Source of the DNA: Haematobia irritans | Lineage: Eukaryota; Arthropoda; Insecta; Diptera; Muscidae | Length of the DNA: 64,000 nt | Direction: 5' to 3' | NCBI RefSeq assembly: GCF_050003625.1 | Contig: NC_134397.1 | Location: 65,880,669 to 65,944,668 of the forward strand | In this document: positions 47,101 to 58,432 of the stretch, piece by piece | Layout of the letters: every line of letters starts with the position of its first letter | Numbering within the stretch: position 1 is the stretch's first letter | The notes under the pieces: model-generated | The model's input: only the letters and a program-made list of their open reading frames with translations | What the model was told of the DNA's origin: nothing | Databases searched by the model: none | Program-made: the position numbers and the translations under genes

Positions 47101-50100
47101 ATCTTCGGGAAGTGTCTTCAAGTCCTCAAGCCTTCCTGAAATTTCAAAGGAAACCCTAATAGTTGGTTCATGGTGGTGGGTATTTAAAATTCGGCCCGGC
47201 CGAACTTAGTGCTGTATATACTTGTTTAAATTAAAATTGTTACAATGGATAATATTGTATTAAGCCTTCAATAAAATTTCACATATTATACTACGATTAT
47301 ATTAAACTAAATCTCTTTTCTTAGTTTATTATTTGTTTTGAATCTTGTTCGTTCATTGGTTCTGTTATCCTTTTAGTGGAATTCATAAATAAACTCGTTT
47401 TGCAACTTGTTTCTTTATCCCATGACATACTAAACATGTAGATCTGTAATTTATACATTAGATCTGTTTTATGCGCTGTTTGCACTATACTTTTATTCGT
47501 CGAATAATGGCAGATTTGCTTCAAAAAGGTCATTCGAAGCACATCATTCATGTTCGACGACTTAAGCGGACCTTCCACGGCCGAATAAACCCTACGACAG
47601 AGGTTCGCGACTTTATTATGTGTTGGCTTACACTAAATTTGTCAAGCAAATAGGAATAAGCGGAAACATAAATAATCAAGATGGACGACGAAAAGCATAT
47701 TGTTGGAACCGTTTGTTTAACCCTTTCACTACCGAAGTAAATCTAATGATGCTAAAGTCTTTAATTCTGTTTCCTTTTTTACTTTTTTTTTACTAACAAC
47801 ATGTAGAAAAGAAATTGTAATTAGTTCAAGAGCTATATGAGTTTGTACTAAAAACTTGATTCCTGAATTGTGACCAAGTGGTCCTACGAAAATAAACGCT
47901 ATTTGGCTTATCAAAGTGTGAGAAAACATATAAAAAAGAATCCAAAAAATATCAGCTTAAATTATTGTATGAAAGTCTATTTACTACAGACACACACACA
48001 CTAGAAAAATGGTCTCAAAATTTCGTAGCTTTCGTTTATTGTTAAAGAAGCTTATAAAAATGCATTTTAGTGCTAACCAATATGGAAAATATTTATAGCT
48101 TATTTAGATCACGCCTCTACTTTAAAATAGCATCGAGAAATAAATCGAAACTATGTGGGGTAATAGAGTTTGGTGTTGTTTTCGAATGTCCTCCTTAGAG
48201 GACACCAGTAATCAAAGGGCTAATAAAAAGAGAAGGACAAAATGAAAAAGACGCGAGTATGGTCAAAACAATGTTTCCTGAAGAGATCCGCATACTCATA
48301 TGAGCCAGTGTTGGCAGATTGGGGGTTTCCCCCCAAATTTAGGGGTTTTTTACACGTTTAGGGGGATTTTTAGGGGTAACATTTATTTGGGGGGATTTTG
48401 GGGGTAAAAAAAATATCCTAGATCTTATAAAGAGGAGCTATTCTCAATAAAATTTGGAGCAATTCTGGCATGAATTTTGAAAAAAAAATAAGGGAAGTCA
48501 ACCCATATTTCTAAATACAAGGAAGTATGCAATGACATTCTTGTTTAAACGCATCTGTTGCAGGGGCATTTTTAATATTTGACACTAAACAAGGTTAGGT
48601 TAGGTTAGGTTAGGTGGCAGCCCGATGTGTCAGGCTCACATAGACTCACTTAGGGACCTCCTTTTTATAGCCGAGTCCGAACGGCGTTTCACATTGCAGT
48701 GCAACCACTTAGAGAAGCTTTGAAACCCTCAGAAATGTCAACAGCATTACTGAGGTGGGATAATCAACCGCTGAACAACTTTTTGGTGTTCGGTCGAAGC
48801 AGGAATCGAACCCGATTTTGTGACAAATGGTGTGATGATTTTATCTAATGATTTTTATCTACTTCGAAAGAAAATTTTTAGCAATAAAAAACTTATTTTG
48901 TCTAAAACTTTGTTCCTCAGAAAAAATTCTTCTTTCAGTTTATATATTTGTGTTAAATTTAATTTTTAAAGTGTATCACTACAGGAATTTGAAACGAAGT
49001 TTTGGGTCTCTTTTTGTACCATTTACATACTTAAAATTTTTGGGGGTTTTTAAAAAAAGTCTAGACCAATTTAGGGTTTTTTTTTCTTAAGATTTGGGGG
49101 GAAGAATCAAAAAATACCTGGCAACACTGATATGAGCAACTATTTACAAATTACTCTCGCCTAGTTTTCCATCGAGTGGAGGCAGAAGTTTGCCATGTTT
49201 TTTTTTACACAATTCTGGTTTATATTTACATATTTTTATAATGAAAATTATATCGTTTTTAATAAGGTTGGGCGAACATGCCCTTTCACTTACAGATTTG
49301 AGTGTCCCAACATGAAAACATCAAAGTTCGTTTGATTTTACACACACACACAAATAATTTTTGGATTCAATCACGAAATTAATTGATCCAATTAATTTTT
49401 AATTGAAATTTCTTCAATCACAGAAATTATAGTACCAATCAGCAAAGTCAATTAAAATATTAATTGACCCAATTAAAAAATTAATTGATATTATTAATCC
49501 TTGTTATTAATTGATTGTTTTAATTTAAAAAAATGTTGAATTAAATTTTTAATTGAATTTTTTAAAAATTGAATTAAAATTTTAATTGGAAATATTTTTG
49601 TGAAATTTTTATATAAGGTGTCCTTTAAGGGATACTGCAGTTAATTTATATTAACGATGAGGCATTTATCACTCTTAATCTTATCTTAGATAAAATCTTA
49701 GGCCACATACTACAAAATATACTCCAAACGTAGACATTTTGTACAAATAAAAGTATTAGGGGTGTACTATATTCGGTTTCCGTTCCGAACAAAAAAATAT
49801 TTCCACGGTTACTTTTTTCAATCAATTTCTTATTATTAAATTATGAAAATACAAAATGTTATGCAATCAATGCTTCGGAATTTTTCCAACAAAGTTTTGA
49901 CAATAACACAAAAAAAAATTTCTTCTTTCTCGAAAATCGTAATAAATTAAAAATATTCTTCATTAAAAAAATGATCTCTTTCTTTCCATTAACTTTTAAT
50001 TGGTTCAATAAAAAAATTTGATTGTTTTTTGCTGGAATACTAAATTATTTTTTTAATTGAGGTCATCAATTATTTATTAATAATTATTTTACCTTTAGTT

Positions 50101-51217
50101 GAAATAATTTTATGCGTTTTGCGTTTTTATGAATTTTCCGATTATAATAATAGTTGGATCTTTCTTTGGATTTGGGCCAAAATTTAATTATTCTAGTATG
50201 AAAGTAGAAACTACCTATTATAATGAAAATCCTTAAAATCTTTTTTAGTAAGATTACGATATAAAATTAATTTTTTTATTTATTTTTTGTTAATTTGTTT
50301 AGGGTTTTTTTCTTCATAAAGTTGAATTTGACTAAGTGCTACCATTTGTTTTTCAATATTTTTAATTTGCTTACATTCATTTCTTCTGAATTTTTTGGAA
50401 TTAAGGTGATGTAGGTTTTTTCGGGATCTTGAAAAAAAATTCCGGAAAATCCCAGGATTCAATATTTTGAAATCCCGAATCCCGGGATTTTTACAAATCA
50501 ATCCCGTATGACAGCCCAAGTAGAAAATAATTATTTCAGACCAAAAATGTTCAATTATTGTTTTGGTTTAAGAATATTTTTTTAATTCAATTAAAATTTT
50601 AATAAAATTTAAATTAAATTATTTTCTTAACTATTATTTTTTAAATTTATTTTATAAATTTATTCTAGAATAAATAAGGAATAACACATTTTCTTTTTAA
50701 TCTTCACACTTAACAGCAAATCTGGTGTATTGACAACACTGTTGAGTGCAAGTTATAAATGTATATGTTCGTAAATATCGAAATATTGAGTGTGCTGTGC
50801 GAGTATACAAGCCACTGGCAAATGAAAGCGAATATTTATGATAAAGAAGACAGACAACGTGGAATAGAAATGCGAAGAAAAATACACAACAATCATAATA
50901 AAATCGAAAAGAATTCGTCATGCGGCGTTAGTTCGGTTTGGTCGTTACGCCAGAGCGATACAATAAATAAATGGTAGGCGGATGCTACGATTTTTCAGAC
51001 ATTTTTTTCCTGCTCTTCAAATAAAACGAAACGTTACGACGATGCTGCATCAAAGGCAGTTGCAGATTTTTCAATCATTGTTGGCAATTAATTTCGAATT
51101 CAATTAAAAAAAAAAGAATATACTTTCACGTGTAAATATAAATTAGGATTACAGTGTTTTCTCACTTACCAGTTGGCGGCGCTGCCCTTTTTTTCCAGGC
51201 GATTCCGTTTCGGACAT
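41162..51217 (-). CDS. Kdm2: Lysine-specific demethylase 2 (JmjC, CXXC, PHD, F-box, LRR)
   Basis: Four coding exons on the minus strand: 51217-51170, 45290-45130, 44784-42696 and 42634-41162. Phases match (0; split Gly codon GG|A; 0) and the sum is 3771 nt, 1256 residues plus stop. Domains: JmjC with Fe(II) ligands His216, Asp218 (DFHIDFGG) and His288 (TGWIHAV), and 2-oxoglutarate Lys233; CXXC zinc finger about 627-671 with CKNCAAC..CGECSFC; PHD about 681-757; F-box about 952-996; leucine-rich repeats about 1004-1209. Family role: nuclear H3K36 demethylase bound to unmethylated CpG DNA through CXXC, with SCF-type ubiquitin ligase links. All catalytic ligands are present, so it should be active. 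The N-terminal LEEWAVGDEDLEG and AEKL stretches match the family start. Intron 1 is 5.9 kb of repeats, intron 2 345 bp, intron 3 61 bp. Confidence 0.95.
45130..45290 (-). other. Kdm2: Kdm2 exon 2
   Basis: 161 nt between acceptor TTTCAG (45291) and donor GTAAGT (45129-45124). It encodes residues 17-69 plus two bases of a Gly codon completed by the A at 44784, the first base after acceptor TTTTTCAG. Confidence 0.9.
45567..47227. mobile_element. DINE-like family 1b element in Kdm2 intron 1
   Basis: Start TATACCCACCACCATAG, GTCCGTCTGTCTGTCTG run, 3' palindrome TTCGGCCCGGCCGAA and TATATACTTGTTT. Interrupted by a hAT MITE at 46059-46604. Confidence 0.85.
46059..46604. mobile_element. hAT MITE with perfect 8-bp duplication
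   Basis: Ends TAGAGGTGTGCACGTGA / TCACGTGCACACCTCTA are exact inverted repeats. GTTTTTAT flanks both sides (46051-46058, 46605-46612). The interior is rich in CTCACGCACACTCACG. Confidence 0.95.
47721..48219. mobile_element. piggyBac-like MITE
   Basis: CCCTTTCACTACC start after TTAA (47717-47720); AGTAATCAAAGGG end before CTAA (48220-48223), one base from TTAA. 499 bp. Confidence 0.6.
48306..49129. mobile_element. hAT MITE with perfect 8-bp duplication, carrying a SINE
   Basis: Ends CAGTGTTGGCAG / CTGGCAACACTG; ATATGAGC on both sides (48298-48305, 49130-49137). The interior is G-rich (GGGGGATTTT). A minus-strand SINE fragment is inserted at 48592-48816. Confidence 0.93.
48592..48816 (-). mobile_element. 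SINE with internal deletion, inside hAT MITE
   Basis: (TTAGG)n tail start, body, then truncated within the B box (GGAATCGAACCC). Confidence 0.8.
49341..49615. mobile_element. AT-rich AATTAATTG MITE
   Basis: ACACACACAAATAATTTT start and TTTTTGTGAAATTTTTAT end; same family as 62481-62767. Confidence 0.65.
49616..51169. other. Rest of Kdm2 intron 1
   Basis: AT-rich to 50700, including the hAT right-end fragment 50401-50518 (ATCCCGGGATTT, TGACAGCC). 50700-51169 is repeat-free intronic DNA next to exon 1, where regulatory sequence is plausible but unproven. Confidence 0.4.
51170..51217 (-). other. Kdm2: Kdm2 first coding exon (16 codons)
   Basis: The ATG at 51217 opens MSETESPGKKGQRRQL and ends at a strong donor, GTAAGTGAG (51169 down). 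It joins in phase 0 to RERKERK of exon 2 (acceptor CTTATTTCAG, AG 45292-45291). The joined N-terminus resembles the basic start of KDM2 proteins before the acidic DEDLEG motif. It is too short to be found as an ORF. Confidence 0.8.
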
Positions 51218-51960
51218 CGCCACCGCAGTTGTTCTGCCTTTTATGTATTTTTATAAAGTGTTTTTTTTTTTTCGTCTTTTATTTCGAGAAGTTGAACTTG
51301 TTTACACAAAGTTGTTTCTTTCTGTCCATTGATAGATTGTATGTGATGTATTTTTCCGAGTATGAACGACGAACGGCGCCTGCAAATATTTAAGTTTTTC
51401 TTTTATTAAAAACTCTTTTTTTTTTCTTAAATAACTATATATAGCAATATACAAAATACGCATATATATGTGGTATGCGTTTGGGCATATTCTGACACTT
51501 TATACTATATAATTCCATTCACTAGGCTCTCCATTAACTTTTGGGGATTTTAACTGTGATAGTTCTTTTCATTCTTAATTGCAAGTTAATTTTTGGTAAT
51601 ATATTTTATATCCATATGTATTATTTTGTATGTGTGTACACATAGAAATTTTGTGACGTTAAAACTATTATCGTGTTTATCATTACCGCAGGTCGGTTAG
51701 TTAAGTGTTGATGGTGGTTTTTATTTTCGTTTTGCTTATATTGGACAACCCGAATAAAAATATCGACGAAATTACGGCTGATTGACGATGCGGCCCACTT
51801 GTGACGCGCTAAAGTGTATGTACCATTCTAACGAAGCGTCTGAGTAAACTGAAAAATAAAGTGAGATCTTACTCATTTGGTGCTCATATGTTTTCATTCT
51901 CTCAATGTCCCTTGCTATCACTCAAAACAAGTGTTGCCAGATCTTTTCTAAATATGTTTG
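51218..51960 (-). promoter_or_regulatory. Kdm2: Likely 5' UTR and promoter region of Kdm2
   Basis: Sequence upstream of the Kdm2 ATG free of recognised repeats. A good acceptor immediately 5' of the ATG is lacking, so the UTR is probably continuous with exon 1. No precise start site can be chosen. TATAAAA at about 51250 lies too near the ATG to be convincing. Confidence 0.3.
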
Positions 51961-51986
51961 CCAAAACGGATTTTTTTGTTTTCTAA

Positions 51987-52125
51987 AGGTGGGTAATACG
52001 AGTTTAGCCCCTAAAATCAAAAATCAGTAAAAAATGTTTAAATGATACTTCCTTGATTCAAATTTAAAATGGATTATTAAAGAAAAGTAATCGTGAAAAA
52101 TGGCGGTTTTAGCTATATATGAAAA
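51987..52125. mobile_element. Family A TTAA MITE, decayed
   Basis: GGTGGGTAATACGAGTTTAG start and an AAAGAAAAGTAATCGTG internal phrase; the right end is lost. Confidence 0.6.
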
Positions 52126-52292
52126 CAAACATATTTCTGCTAAATCTTGATAAAATCTTGATGAAGAAAAAAGTGCATATAAAGGGAGTTAAAATGTCTG
52201 CTTTAAATTAAGTTATTTTAAAAAAGTAAATTTGTTTAGTTTTGAGCATTAGTTCAACAGAAGGATATTTAATGGATGGGTTTACCGGTAAA

Positions 52293-52602
52293 GGACAGTA
52301 CTAAGGTCGCTTTTTGGTGCAATGGTTAGCATGCCCGCCTTGCATACACCAGGTCGTGGATTCGATTCCTGCGTCGACCGAACACCAAAAATTTTTTCAG
52401 CGGTGGATTATGCAACCTTAGTAATGCTGGTGTCATTTCTAAGTGTTTCAAAGCTTCTCTAAGTGGTTACGTTATTACTTTAGTAAAACTGTTCAAACAG
52501 ATAAATTAACTCAATTGATGCGCAGTTTCTTGTTCCTTTAGATTTCAGTAAGACTACAGGAATACGGAAACTTCAACCCGAAAAGCGAACATAGTACTGT
52601 CC
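52293..52602. mobile_element. TTAA-type MITE interrupted by a SINE
   Basis: Ends GGACAGTACT / AGTACTGTCC with CGCTTTT / AAAAGCG just inside; TAAA before and TTTAAA after. A 3'-truncated SINE lies within (52315-52467). Confidence 0.65.
52315..52467 (+). mobile_element. SINE, 3' truncated
   Basis: A and B boxes (GGTGCAATGGTTAGC, GGATTCGATTCC); ends after CTTCTCTAAGTGGTT. Confidence 0.75.
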
Positions 52603-53800
52603 TTTAAAATGAAAATGAATTTGAACGAAAAAATATATGAGGAATATTTTTTATGTCAGGTTTTTTGTCTTTATTAGTTTCTTTATGGGAGAAACAAATA
52701 ATTTAATAAAATTTTTGAAAAAAAAGTTAATTAAAAAGGAACACAAATAAATGTTTAGAAATTATTTTGAATAAATCTGTCATTGTGATCCCTATTATGG
52801 TTATAGATTTTCTAAATCAAAGTGTTTGCATTATTTAGTACAATTTTTTATTTTATCCATAGAAGATTGCTAACGGCAAAAGCAGGTTAAAAATTTGATG
52901 ATTTAATAGAGAAGTAATTTAATATGATTGCCCTGTACAACACCTTATCAAGCAATAAGGGGAAGTTTAAATTTTGGGAAAATAATTTAAGTCTCGTGAT
53001 GAAATCATCAATATCTTCAAAGCTTTTCATTTATAATTTTCAATCATTTATTTTGAACAATCTGTAACTTTTCCAAATGGGTTTCCGCATTTTTTTGCCA
53101 AACTGGGCATGCATAGGTTAAAATATTCTTATTTTTATTTTATTATTATATAAAAAATACACAAAATATTAAAGTTTCTAAAAATCTACCAAAGAGTAGA
53201 AACATTACCAGATTTAAAAGAATTCTACTAACTTTGCAAATGTGATTAAAATATGTTTATAATTCTTTCAAAAAAAAAAACTGAAGTCACTGGAATATAT
53301 ATTATTTGAGCAGCCTTTCTGCTCTTTTGCTTAAATTAGCCAGAAGAAGAGTGGCGAAGAGAGAACATATTTGATAGTTAGCCGATTACTTTATTTCCAG
53401 CAAAAATCTTGAATAGTATAGAAAAAATCTAGTATAATCAGAGATTGATGAAAATCCCGTTAAAAGTGAATTTCTCCGAAATTGGCAACATCATTTTATA
53501 AAGGACTCTACTCAACTCAATTGAGACACGAACTACTTTGAGTCACTCACTGACTAACTACATTTAGTATCATGGTTTCAATTTCCCCATATACATACAT
53601 GTTTTGGAAGGCAATGTTACTGCTTGTTGGCGACGACGGTTGGCCTTTCTTTTGTACCAATTTCACAGTATTACCTACGAACTGCGTATATATCCACATA
53701 CGCTATGAGTTCACATGCCAAAGTAAAACAGAACAACAAACTCGGAAATTGAGTTTCTTAACGCGAAGAAGTTTCATTTCACTTCATTCCGGCTATATTG
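52603..53800. other. Unassigned AT-rich DNA upstream of Kdm2
   Basis: No repeat family or coding domain recognised. Confidence 0.3.
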
Positions 53801-54968
53801 CAGGGATGGAAAATAAAATTTTTAAGAAAGTACAAAAAAGGTATTTTTTTGAACGAAAAAGTACTTTCCACCAAATTTCAACAAAAATTCCATTGGAAGA
53901 TTATTGTCACGAGCTCCTTTAAACTGAATTTTAAAGAAAATAAAATTTTGCTTGTCATCTCCTCAATTTTAAATATTTTTTTAGTTTTATATCCGCTTAC
54001 AAAGACTATCGTAGTATTGTAATCACGGTTGCCTCAGTTGTACTTCATATATTTTGACACAATTTTCTTTAGAAATAAACTTTTGGAAAAGTTTTCTATA
54101 AAAATACAATTTTGTCAAAATTTTCTATAAAAATTAAATTTTGAAAAAAAAATCTATAAAAATAAAATTTTGACAAAATCTTCTATAGAAATAAAATTTT
54201 GACAAAATTTCCTATAGAAATAAAATTTTCTATAGAAATAATATTTTGACAAAATTTTCTATAGAAATAAAATTTTGACAAAATTTTCTATAGAAATAAA
54301 ATGTTGACAAAATTTTCTGTAGATATAACATTTTGACAAAATTTTCTATAAATATAAATTTTTTAAAAAATTTTCTATATTAAAATTTTGACAAAATTTT
54401 CTACCGAAATAAAATTTTGGCAAAATTTTCTATAGATATAAAATTTTGACAAAATTTTCTGTAGATATAACATTTTGACAAAATTTTCTATAAAATAAAA
54501 TTTTTAAAAAATTTTCTATATTAAAATTTTGACAAAATTTTCTATAGAAATAACATGTTGCCAAAAAATAAAATAAAATTTTGGCAAAATTTTCTGTACA
54601 AATAAAAGTTTGACAAAACTTTCTGAAGAAATACATTTTTGCAAAATAATATTATTTGGTTCGCATTATTTTAACAAGCGATCGATAACTTCTCATCTCG
54701 AAAGTGTTCTTTTACAAAATCGGGAAGAATCCCCCATGAACTTGTCTGTTTGGCCAAATTTTTAAAATACTATTAGCAAATAAGTATGTTAAAAAAATGA
54801 TCAAAATCTTAAAAAAATTTGTCAAAACTTGTATTTGTACAATAAATCTGAAATAGGCTCAAAAATGTCTATACAAAAGGTACTAAATCATTCGCGGGGG
54901 TACTACGGTACTGACCAGGGTGAAAAAGTATTGAAAAAAGTACTATAGTACTGCATTTTCCATCCCTG
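53801..54968. mobile_element. hAT MITE with perfect 8-bp duplication, containing minisatellite
   Basis: Ends CAGGGATGGAAAAT / ATTTTCCATCCCTG; CTATATTG on both sides (53793-53800, 54969-54976). 29-bp units occupy 54055-54640. Confidence 0.93.
54055..54640. repeat. 29-bp minisatellite array (3), degenerate
   Basis: AAAATTTTCTATAGAAATAA units, many with indels, inside the hAT MITE. Confidence 0.88.
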
Positions 54969-54976
54969 CTATATTG

Positions 54977-56670
54977 TCCCAACAAACGTTTGTTTTTCTT
55001 ATTACTCAAGCTCTTTTTGTTGGTAATAGGGTTGCCCAGCTTGTGGTATTTAATAATTCATGATACTTGTCCAAAATGTCCAAATTGGAAATTAACATTT
55101 TCTCTTCATACATGTTTGTATATCAAAAACAATATAAATAGAAGATTCTTTAAATTAATATTATGTCTTACATTCAAATCTTCTTTAAAATTCAATAAAG
55201 AAAAACTGTTCCTATTTGATACAGATTGCAACCTAGGAAATAAATGTTTTATCAGTGTTTATTTGCTGTCTCTTAAAAGTAAACAGGTGGAGAATATTGC
55301 GAAATTTTTATAAATTGGGTGTCATACTTGTAAATTATAACTCTTACATTTCAAATGGCCATTATAATTATGAGAAACCCACATTCCGCTTGTGGGATTT
55401 ATTACTATTTGTAAATAAAAGCATAAATAGCAAGTTCGTATTATCGAGCGAAAATAGCCAGGGAGTGTACCAGTATTAGGAATATTATATTCCTTTTTTT
55501 AATTAAATTTAAAGGTAGTAATTTGATTTGGAAAATTTCACTCCATGTTATAATAAAATTGTTCTAAAATATTATAACTATATTTTAATTTTAAAGAAAG
55601 AAAGCTTGTTGAATAGATGCCATTAATCATATTATAATCTTATTCTTTTGTGGAGTTTGTTTGGAATTTTATTCTATTTTTATAATTCTATTTTAAACTT
55701 CATTACTATATTTTATTGTTTTTCGATTATCCTTAAATAATCCCGCTACGAAGTACAATCGGTACTCGACGGCATCCCTATATTTTTATTTGATACAGGT
55801 CATACAAATTTATTCAGTCAGTTCGTTTAGGGAGAACGACGCGCGGGTTCTTTGGCGGATGTTATGATTCTTTTTTTGTGCTGCGAGGAAATTTTTTTCG
55901 TAAAATCTTCTATGCTCATTAACTCACTCTCAAACCAATTAAATCTTTAATTGTTTTCCTTTTTCGCCAAATGCAGAACCGTATGCTTAATTTAGTACTC
56001 AAACTTCGCAAACACACCACATGTGTATGGATATATTTGAACACACATATATACTTACATGAATTTCTGTAATATCCCATATTTTAGTTAGTGCATATAT
56101 CGATTAATTCTTTTCTTGATCTCATCATAAAATTATCACTTTGTTTAACATACTAATACATTTTTATGTGTTCACTATGTTCTATGCACATACATATATT
56201 CGTTTTTTTTTTGTAAGTCACACACCTTATACCTTAGTTGGTATATAGATTTAAATTTTATCTAAAACACTTGGATTTAATTTTTTTCTTCACCAAAAAT
56301 GCCCTTAAATTCTTGCGTATTCTTTTACTCAATTTGCAGTAAATGTTGTTTTGCAGCGTTTTCGGTAATATATGGACACGACAATCAAATTAATTTTATA
56401 CACCGAAAAATAGCGAATCTACACACCGATCACACGTCCACACCTTCGGACAATGGCATCATGAATGAAACAGAGAACGAAGCGGGTACAAAACAGCATT
56501 AATAAAAGGGTACGGAATTTGTAACAGAACAGAGAACAGATTGTACAATTTGTACTAACTAGTCTTTCGCGTATTAATATTGACCGAGATCCCTAAATAG
56601 AAACGTATGTTCTTGACGCACATGAAAAAACGTTGTCATTCCAGCAAAAACTCTCTTTGAGATTAATTAT
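54977..56670. other. Unassigned DNA
   Basis: No clear repeat or gene. A GC-richer patch near 55830-55860 stands out but has no ORF. Confidence 0.3.
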
Positions 56671-56675
56671 TTAAA

Positions 56676-57559
56676 GGCCGGTATGCACCTCTAGCGAAAA
56701 ATTTCATTCCCATAAGAAATGCATTGCTATTTATCAGTGCAACCGATACTACTTCAATCGAAGTATTTTGCTTCATTTTCACAAAATTTACTTCGTCACT
56801 CCTTCTTCCAAAAATCTGCTTCACTTTTTGTTCTGCTTCAAATTTTAAAAATTTTCCCCATATTACCTAATTGTTTTTCCTATTCCTTTAATTACTATGA
56901 ACATAGTGGTTTTAATCATTGAACATATTCAAACCCTATTCTTCATCGCTGGAATGGCAACCCTTTATTTTTGCTTTGTACAAGTGTCAATGCGTGAACT
57001 GTCAAATTGTTGTGAGTAAATAACGTGTGGACATGTGATGTGCAAGATGAATGGGTAAGTAGTGCAATAATTTCCATGAAAAATATAAATATATTATTAA
57101 TTATAAATCTTTAATATCTTTAGCAAAGGAATACGCTCACCGACGCTATTGTTTTGTTTTCAAAAATGTATGCTACTTCAATTTTATTCAATCTACTCCA
57201 CTTTTTTCCAAAATCTACTTCACTCAATTTTTCACTAGCGGCAGCACTGCTATTTATGCTAACGAAATTTTCGGTAGCGTTCAATTTCGTAAGCTGGTAC
57301 GCACCTCTAATGAAAATAACAGGGTTGTCAAAAGCATATTTTGGCAGCAAACATTTAATTTATTACAATCATTGTGTGCGTAAAAGTTTTAAAAGGTCTG
57401 TAAATAATAAACAATTTATTTGAGGAATATTTGGAACATATATTAACAATTTTTAAAAGCGATTAGCTGGTTTAAAATTTGTGTACACAGCCCTGTTTTT
57501 TGTTGTAGACTTAAATAAATTTTTGCTACCGAAAATTTCGCTAGAGGTGCATACCGGCC
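56676..57559. mobile_element. TTAA-flanked element with GGCCGGTATGCACC ends
   Basis: TIR about 25 bp (GGCCGGTATGCACCTCTAGC); TTAAA both sides (56671-56675, 57560-57564). 884 bp. A second, diverged end-like sequence lies inside at about 57290. Confidence 0.85.
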
Positions 57560-57596
57560 TTAAAGGTGGGTATTGAGTTCGAGTTTAAACCTTAAA

Positions 57597-57816
57597 GGTG
57601 AGTACTATGTTCGAGTTTTTCACCAAAACACTAAATTAAAAGTGCAAAAATATATATGAAGACGATAACATTTTTATCAAGTCTCTTCAAATTATGGATG
57701 GAAAAGATCCAATATATTGATTGCGAACCATTTAATATTTCAAACTTAATTGATTAAAAAAAGTAACCGTGAAAATTAGCTGGTTTTCCGCTTGAAAACT
57801 GAACATAGTACTCAGC
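57597..57816. mobile_element. TTAA MITE family B inserted in a family A copy
   Basis: GGTGAGTACTATGTTCGAG / GAACATAGTACTCAGC ends; TTAA after (57817-57820). The sequence resuming at GGAATAAAAACTTTG is family A interior, which carries a natural TTAA there. Confidence 0.8.
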
Positions 57817-58430
57817 TTAAGGAATAAAAACTTTGTGAAAACTAGGAAACTAATAAAATTTGCAACAAATATGTATGCCTTTTTTTACTGATTTAGTTTT
57901 CACTTTATGATGGGTATTAAGTTCGAGTTTAGCCGCTAAAATCGTCATTTTTTCACTAAAGTGAAAACTAAATCAGTAAAAAAGGCATAAAATTATACTT
58001 ATTTGTTGCAGATTTCATTATAACTTGATAAGGGAATAGCCTAAAGCAAATTTTCACAAAGTTTTTATTCCTTAAGGTGAGTACTATGTTCGGTTTTTTC
58101 ACCAAAACACCAAATTAAAAGTACAAATATATTTATGAAGACGATTATATTTTGATCGAGTCTTGCCAAAGTACTCAGCTTTAAAATGGATTATTAAAGA
58201 AAAGTAATAGTGAAAAAATGGTGATTTGCTTTGGCCTATTCCCTATCAAGTTATATTAAAATTTGCATCAAAGACGTATAATATTATACTTTTTTAATGA
58301 ATTTTGCTTAGCGGCTAAACTCGAACTTAGTACTCACCTTTAATGTGAGTACTAAGATCGGATTTCGAGTTGAAAACCACTTTATTTTCACGATTACTTT
58401 TCCGTAAAGGTGGATATTAAGTTCGAGTTT
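57817..58430. mobile_element. Family A fragments with a small family B insertion
   Basis: The family B deletion derivative 58078-58171 sits at the TTAA of CCTTAAAATGGATT, continuous in the copy at about 1775. Several partial A ends (TTCGAGTTTAGCCGC) follow. Confidence 0.7.
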
Positions 58431-58432
58431 AA

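Noticed and set aside
48592..48816. TTAGG runs as telomeric sequence
   Set aside because: They are the tails of SINE copies, only a few units long and always attached to the SINE body.
54990..55313. 107-codon ORF with hydrophobic start (possible secreted protein)
   Set aside because: Composition follows the local AT richness. The Cys-containing stretch matches no known family and no splice or start support was seen.
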